Source of the DNA: Lysobacteraceae bacterium
GTDB taxonomy: Bacteria > Bdellovibrionota > UBA1018 > JAGTJX01
NCBI GenBank assembly: GCA_023657465.1
Contig: JAGTJX010000004.1
Span: 280,904-344,903, forward strand
DNA: 64,000 nt
Direction: 5' to 3'
This document shows positions 17,077 through 26,622 of this stretch, one piece after another (position 1 is the stretch's first letter; every line of letters begins with the position of its first letter). The position numbers and the translations under genes were made by a program. The notes below the pieces were generated by a model. The model was not told where the DNA came from. It worked only from the letters and a program-made list of their open reading frames with translations, and searched no databases.

Positions 17077-18307
17077 GCTCTTTCTCTAATCGTTGAAGTA
17101 CATTGCGTCCTCGAATCGTGACCCAAACACTAGGAATCACGGAGACTAAAACCCAAACAAAAAACCAAGAGTAGCCTAAGCGGTCTGCAAGCCATCCGCT
17201 CCATGATCCTGGAATCATCATTCCCATAGCCATGAATCCCGCGGAGATCGCGTAGTGAGCGGTTGCGTTTTTCCCTTGAGCAGTCTTCACCATAAAAAGG
17301 AGATACGCAGTGAATCCGACTCCGTAGAAGAATTGCTCGATGTTGATGAGAGTGGCAACCCAAATGATTTTCTCTGGCTGGTGAAACGCCATCCAAGTAT
17401 AGAGCGCGTGAGGTATGTTAGCTGCAATTCCAATTGTAACGATGAGTCGAGTCAGTCCGTATCTGCTGATCAACCAACCACTGAGCAATCCGCCTAGCGT
17501 GAGGAAAAGAGGGCCTAGAGTTCCGTAGATCACACCGATACTCGTTGTAGGGATTTCTAATCCACCTTTCACGCGTGGATCGATGAAAAAGGGGATCGCT
17601 AACTTCTGCAGTTGTGATTCACTGAATCGATAGAGAAGGAGGAATAGCAGAATATCGATGATTTCGTTTTTCTTGAAGTACTGAGCAAGAATTTTGAGGA
17701 ACTTCTCTTCTTCTTTAGCCACACTAAGATGTTTGGCTGCAGAATCTGAGTTGAGTGTACGGGAGAGAATGAGTGGGACGATTCCCATGATGACGAGATA
17801 AACGAGAATCACCTTCTGCCAAGATCCTGTGATGCCTATAAGAGTGATAGCTCCTCCTTGCATTGCTAGCCATCCTAATCGGAAGAACGTCGCTCTCACT
17901 CCGATCATAGATGCATGCTGGGTCGAAGTGAGTGCGTGGATGTATTCACCTTCGGCTGCGATGTCATGAAGGGTGCCTAGAGTTGCGATCAGCATGAAAA
18001 GAATACTGAGTCCAGTGACAGAGAAGGGTGTCGTCACAACTATCGATGAGATCATCATGAGTAGCGCAATCGATGTTTGAGTGCCTACGATCCAGCGCTT
18101 GAGTGTTGAGCGTGATTGAACCCAAGGCCCACCGAATGCCTTCAAAATCCAAGGAGCGTAAAAGATGCTGCTTAAGAGAGCTGCGGTCGTGTTTGAGACT
18201 CCCATCTGTTTGTAGAAAACAGTTGAGAGTGAAGTGACCCAGAAGAAGGGAAGTGCTTGATAGAAGTAGAGGAGCGGGAACCAACCTAATATTGGTTTTT
18301 TCTTCAT
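17060..18307 (-). CDS. MFS/AmpG-like transporter
   Basis: A 415-residue protein with twelve predicted helices. QMGVSNTTAALLSSIFYAPWILKAF in the first quarter is typical of the AmpG/PAT branch of the major facilitator superfamily, and GVIYGTLGPLFLTLGGLLSGW begins the second half. Substrates in this branch include muropeptides, acetyl-CoA and peptides; the substrate here is not readable. The ATG overlaps the stop of the upstream glycosyltransferase-like gene by 4 bp. Confidence 0.7.
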   Translation of the reverse strand: MKKKPILGWFPLLYFYQALPFFWVTSLSTVFYKQMGVSNTTAALLSSIFYAPWILKAFGGPWVQSRSTLKRWIVGTQTSIALLMMISSIVVTTPFSVTGLSILFMLIATLGTLHDIAAEGEYIHALTSTQHASMIGVRATFFRLGWLAMQGGAITLIGITGSWQKVILVYLVIMGIVPLILSRTLNSDSAAKHLSVAKEEEKFLKILAQYFKKNEIIDILLFLLLYRFSESQLQKLAIPFFIDPRVKGGLEIPTTSIGVIYGTLGPLFLTLGGLLSGWLISRYGLTRLIVTIGIAANIPHALYTWMAFHQPEKIIWVATLINIEQFFYGVGFTAYLLFMVKTAQGKNATAHYAISAGFMAMGMMIPGSWSGWLADRLGYSWFFVWVLVSVIPSVWVTIRGRNVLQRLEKEPSHHT

Positions 18308-19427
18308 GCTTTACATCTAGAGCGTGTTTCAAGTTTGAATGCGACTGCGAGAACCATGATCTGTAGCAGGAATCGTGACCAGAGTGTGAGTGCATCCTTG
18401 TCGAAGGAAGCTTTGTAGAATCCCATCCATAGGGGTGGAGTGGGTGGTTCGAGTGAGATCGTATAAGACGTGATGAAGAGAATGAGTGAGATCACAAGTC
18501 CGAATTCTAATAACTTTTTCAATCTTTCGCTAAGATGATCAAACACGGGAACTAGCCAGAGAGCAAAAAACGGAAGAATGGGACTAAGATACCTTGGCCC
18601 TACAGTATTGTCTCCATGCCATCCGCCGACTGAATCCTGCGGATCGATGAAGAGTGGATTCTGAAACGCATTAGGGAGAGTGAACGGAGAGCCAAATGAA
18701 GTCGTGTGATAGAGAATCCACATGAAACCTGGAATCACTCCTCCCAGCATGAACATTACTAAATCTCTCTTCGTTTCCTCTTCTTGCCAGAGGATGAATA
18801 AGAATCCTGGGATCATGAGTGCCATCGAATAATCATTGAGTAGAGCTAAACCCATCATGAATCCTGCAGTCACCCACCGCTTGGACTGAAGTGTGAGGAA
18901 AGTTGCAAGCCCTAATACAACGCTGAGACCATGTCCCCACCAGCTATTCATATAGACAGCACCCGTGTGACCGAAGAGGAGTGCGAGTTGTACGAATCTA
19001 CGAAGCCTGTCAGAGTAGCCCAATACTCCTAAGCTTCCGTCGATCCAGAAGACTAAGAACGCCAGAGGTAGTATCTGAAGTAAGAGAGACGCAATCCAGG
19101 TTACAGCCCAACGTGCTTGGTACTGTTTCTGGATTCGGAGGGTGACATCAGGCTCAGACTCTCCGTAGAATCTATCGACGATACAGAAGAGGGGGGCTGC
19201 GAGAAGTGAGGCTCCTGGCGCCTTGTTGGAAAAGAATCTACCTTCAGGGGTTCTAGACCAGTCTACTGACCAATCGTAGCGCTCCTGTAGTCTGATATAA
19301 CTACTGATTTCAAAACGACTTTCTGAGCAAATGGCTGCCATCGTAGCTATCCTGGACATGGGGTTTGTACCCACTGGGTGAGGCGTAAGATTTGGATGAT
19401 GATCCAGCCTATGATCCATTTACTCAT
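18304..19427 (-). CDS. Polytopic glycosyltransferase-like membrane protein with a broken N-terminus
   Basis: The main frame (start ATG 19419, 371 residues) encodes NPMSRIAT, DWSRTPEGRFFSNKAPGAS and GPRYLSPILPFFAL. This is the pattern of a family of GT39-like membrane proteins in which an NPxSR motif follows the first helix. The frame's own N-terminus (MDHRLDHHPN) is implausible. An overlapping frame from ATG 19427 encodes the missing helix MSKWIIGWIIIQILRL up to the same point. One lost base near GTACAAACCCC (about 19360-19368) explains both. About eight further helices follow. Sugar and acceptor are unknown. Confidence 0.6.
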
Positions 19428-19551
19428 AGGGCGATTTTGACCTGCACCATGTAAAAACTCCATAAAATTCCAGACTTAACGCTATGCATTTTTTATATTG
19501 ACCATTCGAGTCAAAGGGCGTAAAAACACCACCGGTTTAAGGAGGTTCATC

Positions 19552-20199
19552 ATGAAGTTATTATACGCATTAGTGATGTTAACCTTGACCCAAAGTTCAT
19601 GGGCCAAGATTGAAAGTCAGGATCTACTCAGAGTAACAGTCGATACTGAACAAGGTGTCGAGTCTCGTATTTACGTTGAGTACGATACAGAGGCCAAACT
19701 ACTGAAGAAGATGATTTATACGGATGGAACACCTCAGGGTACAGAAACTTACAAGCCTTCTGAATTGAAAGAAGGAGTCGTTCTCAGAGAAAATGGCCCT
19801 GTCGATATTACTAGTCTTGAATCAGAAAAGGGATTTAGCCCGACATTTGGCGGCAATCTTAATCTCATCATCTTGAGAAAATACAATTTGTCACCCCTTG
19901 AAAAAAATGATGATCGTATTTTAGATCTTAAACTGAGACGTGTGGACAATATTTGGAAGCTTTTCTATGAAGAGCATGATGAGAACGGAAAAGTTAAACT
20001 GGAAGATGGAAAGCCAATTGAAAATGAATTCAACTGTATTAACTTCTACGTACTTCGCAAAAAGGACAAACTCCCTGATAGTTTAACGGCTTCTCCGATG
20101 AACGCAGGTGGTGAAGTCGGGGTGAAGTTTGTCGAATTAAAAAATGATGAAAAACTAGTTGCTAAGAAGAATACTGCTGATCTACCTAAGGATGAATGA
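19552..20199 (+). CDS. Secreted protein of unknown function
   Basis: About 215 residues from ATG 19552, fixed by a perfect AAGGAGG eight bases upstream; the longer TTG frame from 19498 has no support. A signal peptide MKLLYALVMLTLTQSSWA precedes a soluble, charged, beta-rich domain with a single Cys. Its last codons overlap the next gene (ATGA at 20196), so export of this protein and the MFS transporter are co-regulated. Divergent from the glycosyltransferase-like gene. No family is recognised. Confidence 0.7.
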   Translation: MKLLYALVMLTLTQSSWAKIESQDLLRVTVDTEQGVESRIYVEYDTEAKLLKKMIYTDGTPQGTETYKPSELKEGVVLRENGPVDITSLESEKGFSPTFGGNLNLIILRKYNLSPLEKNDDRILDLKLRRVDNIWKLFYEEHDENGKVKLEDGKPIENEFNCINFYVLRKKDKLPDSLTASPMNAGGEVGVKFVELKNDEKLVAKKNTADLPKDE

Positions 20200-21383
20200 C
20201 CTTTGCAGTATGGCTAGCGGCGTTTGGATATTTCGTCGATGTCTATGATCTACTCTTATTCTCTATAGTAAGGATTCCAAGTCTGAGGGCAATCGGTGTT
20301 GCAGACATTGATCTCATGTCCACAGGCGTGTTTCTCATTAACCTTCAAATGTTTGGGCTTCTTTGTGGGGGTTGGTTGTGGGGAATTCTCGGTGATCGTT
20401 ATGGCAGGAAGTCTGTGCTATTGGGGTCGATTCTACTGTATTCAGCAGCCAATCTTCTCAATGCATTCGTGACCGACGTGCCTACTTACGCCGTACTGAG
20501 ATTCATCGCAGGTTTCGGTCTCGCTGGAGAGCTAGGAGCTGCAATCACTCTCATCGCTGAGAGCTTGCCTACATCTCAGCGCACTTGGGGTGCCATGATC
20601 ATTGCGATGGTGGGAATGTTTGGAGCTGTGACAGCAGGAGTATTCTCAGAGTTCTTCACTTGGAGAGTTTGCTACGGGATCGGCGGACTCATGGGATTAG
20701 CCCTACTCATTGGTAGACATCAAGTATCTGAGTCGCCACTGTTTAAGCGTGAAAAGAAAACTAAATTCTATTCCGAAATCAAAACGATTTTTCTCAACCC
20801 TGAAAAGATAAAAACATATTTTCTTTGTGTTGCAGTAGGCGTGCCTCTTTGGTTTACATCAGGTCTACTCATTACGTTTGCACCTGAGTTCACGCGTAAC
20901 CTCGGAGTTATAGGCGATGTAAGTGTAGGGCGTGGAATTTTGATTTGTTATGGAGCTGCGTCTCTAGGCGACATTGGTGCTGGTTTCTTGTCCAATCATC
21001 TTCAGAGCAGGAAGAAGACAATCGCAATCTTCATGTTAGGAACTTGGATTGCATCAGCAGTTTATCTTTGGGTTCCAGGGCTCACTTCACAGCAAGTTTA
21101 TCTTCTCTTCGCACTCATGGGAATAGCGGGGGGATATTGGGCGACTTATGTATTGTACGCTGCAGAGCAATTCGGTACCAAGATCAGATCCACTGTCACT
21201 GTTAGCATCCCTAATATGGTGAGAGGAGCAGTGGTCGTGATGGTGACTGCATTTCAGTTTTTAACTCCTCATGTCGGAGTCGTGAGGAGCGCTAGTTTTG
21301 TGGGCATTGCGATCATGATTCTGGCCTACTCATCTCTCAATCAATTGCGTGAGACATTTTCACGAAACCTGAACTTCGATTAA
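20196..21383 (+). CDS. MFS transporter (metabolite:H+ symporter type)
   Basis: A 395-residue, twelve-helix protein. GDRYGRKS between helices 2 and 3 is the MFS signature. RFIAGFGLAGELGAAITLIAE in helix 4-5 resembles the organic acid/metabolite symporter branch (ShiA/ProP/KgtP-like), and a second degenerate copy (SNHLQSRKK) starts the C-terminal half. Substrate unknown. It overlaps the preceding secreted-protein gene by 4 bp. Confidence 0.75.
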   Translation: MTFAVWLAAFGYFVDVYDLLLFSIVRIPSLRAIGVADIDLMSTGVFLINLQMFGLLCGGWLWGILGDRYGRKSVLLGSILLYSAANLLNAFVTDVPTYAVLRFIAGFGLAGELGAAITLIAESLPTSQRTWGAMIIAMVGMFGAVTAGVFSEFFTWRVCYGIGGLMGLALLIGRHQVSESPLFKREKKTKFYSEIKTIFLNPEKIKTYFLCVAVGVPLWFTSGLLITFAPEFTRNLGVIGDVSVGRGILICYGAASLGDIGAGFLSNHLQSRKKTIAIFMLGTWIASAVYLWVPGLTSQQVYLLFALMGIAGGYWATYVLYAAEQFGTKIRSTVTVSIPNMVRGAVVVMVTAFQFLTPHVGVVRSASFVGIAIMILAYSSLNQLRETFSRNLNFD

Positions 21384-21485
21384 TACACACATTGTAGACA
21401 ATTTATTGACAGTGGAAGTTTCTGCCTAGGCATGAAATCATATTCTCACAATTAAAAACCAGGGATCTCAAGGAAAGGGACTGAA

Positions 21486-22142
21486 ATGATCAAATCACTA
21501 TTAGTATTAGTATTGTTATCCACTAATGTTTATGCCGAATTCCAAACCGGAAGTATGGTTCAAGTCAATGGAGAGCTCATCCGCAATCGTAGAACGGGTG
21601 AATTCTTGGGACTCGTTCAAAACTATACAGTCACTGGCAAAGACCAAGAAGGAAAAGAGATCCGAAACTATGAAGACAGCTTCGGATATTACATTTTGTC
21701 TAAAAACAAAAAATGCAAAGAAGGTCATTACCAAGTTGTCTATCTCTTGAAAGATGGATTCACCGCTGACCAAATTCCAGAACTTGCCGAAATTGCAGGA
21801 GAAGCAGTGTTTGATAGATTCGGAAAAGAGTTCGAGAAGAATAAAAAATCTTTGGGTGCAGATTTATGGAAGAAGTTAAAGGTCGACAACTGGGATGACC
21901 GTACTCTCGCTGGAAAAATCTGGAGATGGCCATTAGCGATCGTTGGTTTTGCTGGTGGAAAATTAGCTGATGGAACAGTAACTGCAGGTAAGTGGGTTTA
22001 TGCGGCAGCAGGAACTGGCTTAGCTGATCTCAAGGAAATTAAAATTGAGAAAGCAATGACACGTGCAGGATTAGTAGAATTCAAGAACAACGTCGTCTGC
22101 GTTAAAAACAAAGTATTCCAAACTATCGTTTCTCAGTTCTAA
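21486..22142 (+). CDS. Secreted protein of unknown function
   Basis: A 218-residue protein with a signal peptide (MIKSLLVLVLLSTNVYA). The mature part has GSMVQVNGELIRNRRTGEFLG near the start, a possible SH3-like strand region, a Gly-rich amphipathic segment (~150-175) and two Cys. AAGGAAAGGG lies upstream of the ATG. It appears monocistronic, with its own strong terminator downstream. No family is recognised. Confidence 0.65.
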   Translation: MIKSLLVLVLLSTNVYAEFQTGSMVQVNGELIRNRRTGEFLGLVQNYTVTGKDQEGKEIRNYEDSFGYYILSKNKKCKEGHYQVVYLLKDGFTADQIPELAEIAGEAVFDRFGKEFEKNKKSLGADLWKKLKVDNWDDRTLAGKIWRWPLAIVGFAGGKLADGTVTAGKWVYAAAGTGLADLKEIKIEKAMTRAGLVEFKNNVVCVKNKVFQTIVSQF

Positions 22143-22165
22143 TAGAATTGAATTCGTTAAATGAG

Positions 22166-22202
22166 AAAGTCACGTAGCCTCAGGGTTGCGTGACTTTTTT
22201 TT
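22166..22202 (+). terminator. Intrinsic terminator after the 21486 gene
   Basis: AAAGTCACG (22166-22174) and CGTGACTTT (22189-22197) form a 9-bp stem with a 14-base loop, followed by a run of T to 22202. It lies between the plus-strand secreted-protein gene and the convergent M28 peptidase gene, which ends at 22206. Confidence 0.85.
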
Positions 22203-22205
22203 GAA

Positions 22206-23951
22206 TTATGTCTTTCTGAGAACGAATCCACGAGCAAGCCTGAACATAATCGCGATAATGATGATCACAAGAATAATCGTGTAGACCGAGAATAAGCCAT
22301 AAGCTGCACCTAGAAACACATACCAATAGAAGACCCCGAGATGAAACACTTGGCTCATCACGAGAGACATTGCTACCAGTGTGATTGCACCCGAAAAAAT
22401 AAGTAATCCATTAATGATTCTACCCTGGATTTGTTTCCTCACTCGGATGGCAAGCCAGAGGTATGCAGGAGGCATGAGCATGAGAGTAGCGAGGTAACTG
22501 TTCTTACAAAATGCTAAGAAGATCACAATTGCTAGTAATACTCCGTGAACGGCTTGTCTGGCTTCAGGATGCCCGAGTGCGTCGTGCTTAGTGGAGAAGA
22601 CCTTCCCCAAGATGTAAAGAGCGCCACCGATTGCAGTGAATACGCCGATGATTGCTATATAGTTCGGGTGATACAGCAGATAAGACTTCTGTGTTGCAGG
22701 ATAGAGCTCGTATTGATCGATGATCCTTAAGTAAGGAAGGAGCATGAGGATCACATAACCGAACCCCATCGCGCCGACGAGAACAGCACAGTTCTTGAGT
22801 TCATTTAAAATGACATTCTTCACTACTTTGCGATCAGTCCTACTGAATACTTCTACAATTCTGAGCATTGCTACTGTGAGAAACGGAATCATCGCTAAAA
22901 TGTGGAGGATAAATACTGCGACTCCTGGAATGTATAAGTTCGTACCGATTTTCCAATAATTAGATTCTCTGAAGTCTGAAGGAAGTGAAGTCATCTGATT
23001 GATAGATCTCATGAGGCGCTCAGCGGCTTTTCCGTAGATATCCAAGCTTCGGGGCTGGAGGAACTCAAGTTTGTCCTTCTCCGTGTGATGGTACTCACGC
23101 ATGAGTTTTGCGAAGTCTTTGTTCTGACCGAGCCAATTGAAAGAAGGAATACCTTGTGCTAGGAATTCACCGTGATCAGAGGGTGGAATGAGGATTGCGC
23201 GCTGGATATGCTCCATGATGTTTCTGAAGTCACGTGCTTCGACTTGCTTGAGAGATCTGATCGACTCAAGAGCCATCTCACGAAGCCAAAGCGGTGTGTA
23301 GCCTTCTTTGAGTCCGTCATTGAGATTCAAGATTCCTTCCATCTCGAATAAGTTCACAAAATCAAAATTAAGTGCTGCGATGATTTGGTTACGCTTTTCG
23401 TACTCTCTGACGAACGTGTGAGCTCCCCAGAATGCTCCATACTCCTCACTGTCAGTGAGTAAGAAAAGCATCGAACGATCTGTTTCTACTTTTGAGAAGA
23501 TACGAGCAAGTTCAAGTACGACTCCGACACCAGAAGCATCATCCATTGCAGCTTCTGTCGATCCTTCAGGAGCATCATAGTGAGCGACAACTGCGATGAT
23601 TTGGTCAGGATGTTTCTTTCCGATTTTCTCAGCATAAATGTTTTCTAATCCGCTGATCTTCTTCCCACCGATGATTTCGGAGAAGAGCATTCCCTTAGGT
23701 TCATAACCTAACTCTTTGAAGCGACCTTTGAGATGTTCTGCAGCTTTTTGGCGAGACTCACTCCAAGTCACTCGGTTGGGGAATTTCAATGCGAGCGCCT
23801 TGACATCTTGAAGAGCTCTGTATCCTTGGAATTGAAGCGGATCGTGATTCATCACCGTCTCGGGCACTCGCTTGAAGTTCAACCCGGCTATAATTACTCC
23901 AAATAAAAAGCACCCCAAACTCACACGATAGAATATTTTCCAAGAATTCAT
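22206..23951 (-). CDS. M28-family zinc aminopeptidase with C-terminal membrane domain
   Basis: 581 residues from ATG 23951; the 80-residue upstream extension of the frame is antisense to the neighbour and is rejected. Residues ~11-25 form a membrane anchor. The peptidase domain has AHYDAPEG (H124), MDDASGVG (D137), TDSEEYG (E169/E170) and LNFDF (D197), matching the two-zinc ligands and general base of M28, with a late His in YHHTEKDKL. The last ~230 residues hold about seven helices, as in ER-type membrane M28 peptidases. It would release amino acids from peptides outside the cytoplasm. The divergent PLP enzyme starts 31 bp away. Confidence 0.85.
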   Translation of the reverse strand: MNSWKIFYRVSLGCFLFGVIIAGLNFKRVPETVMNHDPLQFQGYRALQDVKALALKFPNRVTWSESRQKAAEHLKGRFKELGYEPKGMLFSEIIGGKKISGLENIYAEKIGKKHPDQIIAVVAHYDAPEGSTEAAMDDASGVGVVLELARIFSKVETDRSMLFLLTDSEEYGAFWGAHTFVREYEKRNQIIAALNFDFVNLFEMEGILNLNDGLKEGYTPLWLREMALESIRSLKQVEARDFRNIMEHIQRAILIPPSDHGEFLAQGIPSFNWLGQNKDFAKLMREYHHTEKDKLEFLQPRSLDIYGKAAERLMRSINQMTSLPSDFRESNYWKIGTNLYIPGVAVFILHILAMIPFLTVAMLRIVEVFSRTDRKVVKNVILNELKNCAVLVGAMGFGYVILMLLPYLRIIDQYELYPATQKSYLLYHPNYIAIIGVFTAIGGALYILGKVFSTKHDALGHPEARQAVHGVLLAIVIFLAFCKNSYLATLMLMPPAYLWLAIRVRKQIQGRIINGLLIFSGAITLVAMSLVMSQVFHLGVFYWYVFLGAAYGLFSVYTIILVIIIIAIMFRLARGFVLRKT

Positions 23952-23982
23952 GATGGGACTTAGGGTATAACTGATAGGCAGA

Positions 23983-25176
23983 ATGAACCAGTCTAAAACA
24001 GATAAACTTAGGCATCTTTTGAAGGAAGAGCACCTCCCTGCGGTGATTATTGATCTTGATGCGCTTGATCGAAACGCAGAGATGCTCGTCAATTTCGGTA
24101 AACCAGTGAGGCTTGCGACCAAGTCCATTCGTGTGACTGAAGTTTTGAAGCGAGTGACTTCACGCCATCCAGAAAAGTTTTCTGGATTCATGACCTATTC
24201 TATTCAAGAAACACTCGCTCTGGCGGATGCTGGATTCGATGATTTCCTACTTGCGTACCCAACGCTGCAAACCAGCGACTTATCTGCGCTGCAAAAGATT
24301 GTAGACACCGGGAAGAAGTTCTCAATGGTAGTGGATTCGCTCGCTCAGATAGATCTCCTGAATAAGAATTGGTCGAGTTCCAATCGTCTGGGGTTAGTGA
24401 TCGAAGTCGACGGTTCTCTGCGTCTTCTAGGTGGAATGATCCATCTTGGTGTGCGTAGATCTGGCGTCAGAACCCCTAAACAGGTTCTTTCTCTCATTGA
24501 GAAAATGGATTCGACTCAGAAGTTTAAGTTTGCTGGACTCATGGTTTATGAAGCTCAAGTCGCGGGACTCACGGATAAGAATCCGTTTAAGTCTCTCTTA
24601 AACCCAATCGCTAATATGGTTCGAGTCTGGTCTCAGAAGGGTGTGATCAAACTCAGAGCTCAGATCAAGTCCTTCATTCAATCCAAAGGATATACTATTT
24701 CGCTATTTAACGGCGGAGGCAGCGGGAATTTGAACTGGATTGCTCGTGAGGAATCTCTTACAGAGCTTGCAGCAGGAAGTGCACTTTATTGTCCGCATCT
24801 GTTTGATTACTATTCCAACATTCACTTCGAGCCTGCATGTTTCTTCGCTCTTCAAGTGACGAGATCTTCTGACCCAGGATTTGTGACCTGTCAGGGTGGA
24901 GGATATGTCGCAAGCGGTGAACCCGGATGGGACAGAGTCGCTGTGCCTTTCGATCCTCCCGGTTTGAAGCTAGTGAACACAGAAGGCACTGGCGAAGTTC
25001 AGACTCCTCTCACAGTGCCTGCAAATGTGAGTTTAGATCCTGGGGATGTTGTGCTCTTCCGTCATGCTAAGGCAGGAGAGATAATGGAGCGATTCAATGA
25101 AGTCTTATTCGTCCAAGACGGTAAGGTCGTCGACCGAGCAAAAACTTACCGTGGTCTTGGAATTCAAACATATTAA
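23983..25176 (+). CDS. PLP-dependent alanine-racemase-fold / D-threonine-aldolase-like enzyme
   Basis: A 397-residue protein. The N-terminal alanine-racemase-like barrel carries RLATKSIR with the PLP Lys (K47) and FNGGGSGNL in the phosphate-binding region. The C-terminal beta domain ends with VVLFRHAKAGEIMERFNEV. That corresponds to the metal-binding His-x-Cys region of D-threonine aldolases, except that Cys is Ala here (HAK), so metal dependence is uncertain. It likely acts on D-hydroxy amino acids or a related substrate. It is divergent from the M28 gene. Confidence 0.75.
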   Translation: MNQSKTDKLRHLLKEEHLPAVIIDLDALDRNAEMLVNFGKPVRLATKSIRVTEVLKRVTSRHPEKFSGFMTYSIQETLALADAGFDDFLLAYPTLQTSDLSALQKIVDTGKKFSMVVDSLAQIDLLNKNWSSSNRLGLVIEVDGSLRLLGGMIHLGVRRSGVRTPKQVLSLIEKMDSTQKFKFAGLMVYEAQVAGLTDKNPFKSLLNPIANMVRVWSQKGVIKLRAQIKSFIQSKGYTISLFNGGGSGNLNWIAREESLTELAAGSALYCPHLFDYYSNIHFEPACFFALQVTRSSDPGFVTCQGGGYVASGEPGWDRVAVPFDPPGLKLVNTEGTGEVQTPLTVPANVSLDPGDVVLFRHAKAGEIMERFNEVLFVQDGKVVDRAKTYRGLGIQTY

Positions 25177-25194
25177 CCATGGTCGAGGCTACCA

Positions 25195-25275
25195 TTTTTG
25201 GCTCAAAAACTAGATAGCGTCCCGTGCTAAACCCTCATTTTGAACCCTTTTTGGGCCAAGCACTGAGCAGCCTAT
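25195..25275 (+). repeat. RAYT-flanking repeat, left copy
   Basis: TTTGGCTCAAAA (25198) and TGAACCCTTTTTGGGCCA (25241-25258) recur in the same order and near-identical spacing at 26141 and 26185-26202 on the other side of the transposase gene. Within the left copy TTGGCTCAAAA and TTTTTGGGCCAA are near-perfect inverted repeats, so it can fold as a long hairpin. Confidence 0.55.
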
Positions 25276-26033
25276 CTTCCTTTTCTCAAACGTTCGTCTC
25301 CCAGATGGTATTCCAATGTGCTGATGTCTTGAGAGGACTCCTGATGTTTGATGAACCGTTTGAGACTAGATCGAGAAATTTCAAGCCTAGACAATATGCT
25401 TTGATTCGTTCTATTGAGATCACACTTCATGATCCGTGCTTTCAAATCCAATGCCTCATGCAAAGTTTCGCAACTCACTTTCGTCATCCATTGAGCTCGT
25501 TTGACTGATTTGGGAAATGACGTACCTCCAATTTGAGCGGTGGGATCATTTGAAACAAACAAGTGAAAGAATTCTGCAGAAAAGTTTCGACCCTTGCTTC
25601 GCAATTCTTTTAAGTTGCACCAGGGGTTTTTCACTAAACCTAAATAATCAAGATGAGTAGACCATTTCCAAGAGAGTGGTTCACTCGTGAGGTCTGATCT
25701 ACAGGGATTGAGATGAACGTACCGAATTTGTCTTTCCAAATGTTTAGAATCTGGAATTATATTTGGAAGAGGCAGGGGCAACCAAATCTTAGGTTCCATG
25801 TCATAAAAGCGGGTGTTTTGTCCGATTTGGCTACTGAGCGAGTGGAGTTTATCTTTTGTCTCTTTCACCCCAAGCTCTGGTGAAATGATGTGAAAATGAT
25901 TCGGCATCAGGATGCATGCATAAGTTTGAGGGAAAAGGTCTCTCAAGTCCGTCCAAATTCGTTTAGAAAAATGTTCATGATTAAATGGCTGATACCCATT
26001 ATGTGTTTTGCCAACCCAGTGCAAGAATTTCAT
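25272..26033 (-). mobile_element. REP-associated tyrosine transposase (RAYT / IS200-like Y1)
   Basis: A 253-residue protein. YACILMPNHFHII is the HUH metal-binding motif (His-x-His) of Y1 transposases, and LERQIRYVHLNP carries the tyrosine region followed by the RAYT-typical SLSWKWS-like block. RAYTs are single-copy, HUH-type DNA-cleaving enzymes linked to palindromic repeats. Hairpin-capable repeats flank this gene in direct orientation, consistent with this family. It looks full length, with no partner gene. Confidence 0.8.
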
Positions 26034-26138
26034 TCTGAATGACTAAGCAAGAACAAAGCCAATACTGAGCAGAAGACGGTGAGAAGACGAAGCCCAAGCC
26101 AAAGCGAAGAGAAGCAGATCGTCCCTATGCGGCGGTCT

Positions 26139-26220
26139 AATTTGGCTCAAAAGTAAGCGATCGTGCAGGAGGCTACGGTGATTCTGAACCCTTTTTAGTC
26201 CAGAGCGACTAGTGCTGAGG
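26139..26220 (+). repeat. RAYT-flanking repeat, right copy
   Basis: The second copy of the flanking sequence: TTTGGCTCAAAA at 26141 and TGAACCCTTTTTAGTCCA at 26185-26202, 44 bases apart compared with 43 in the left copy. It is more diverged in the middle. It ends next to the stop codon of the small gene at 26221. Confidence 0.5.
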
Positions 26221-26622
26221 TCACGTTCTCACGACATTCAAAGAGAAGCCGATCAACTCCACCGGAGTTTTGCCCTGATACTGAGAGCCTTTGAGGCCTG
26301 AGTAATAGAGCGAAAACGCAATCCCACGAAGTCCCAAACGAATCTGACGAGTGATGAGGTTCTGAGCGACGTCCTTCTTCCAGCTCCACTCTAAAAACTT
26401 GAAGATCGAAGTCACCAAGAACTGTGGCATGAGTCCGAATAGCGTGAAAATAATCCCAAGCCCTCCGCGATCGCCTTCGGGAATTTCTTCAGCGACTCGG
26501 TCTACAAACTCAACTACACCCAAGTTCTTAAACGAAGGAAACTCATCGTCACCAGGGCAGTAGGCTTGACCCACTTTATTTACTCCTGAAAGAGCGATCG
26601 CTCCAAAATATTTTGAACTCAT
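26221..26622 (-). CDS. Small partner protein of the GMC oxidoreductase
   Basis: A 133-residue protein with one moderately hydrophobic helix (LGIIFTLFGLMPQFLVTSIFKFL, shown in part) and no signal peptide. Its ATG overlaps the stop of the GMC oxidoreductase by 4 bp (26619-26622), so they are co-translated. Many GMC oxidoreductases have a small accessory subunit encoded beside them; this protein occupies that position but is not confidently assigned to the gluconate-dehydrogenase subunit family. Confidence 0.6.
   Translation of the reverse strand: MSSKYFGAIALSGVNKVGQAYCPGDDEFPSFKNLGVVEFVDRVAEEIPEGDRGGLGIIFTLFGLMPQFLVTSIFKFLEWSWKKDVAQNLITRQIRLGLRGIAFSLYYSGLKGSQYQGKTPVELIGFSLNVVRT

Noticed and set aside
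23952-24191. 80-residue N-terminal extension of the M28 peptidase
   Set aside because: It overlaps the divergent PLP-enzyme gene and has no peptidase or signal character; the membrane anchor starts right after ATG 23951.
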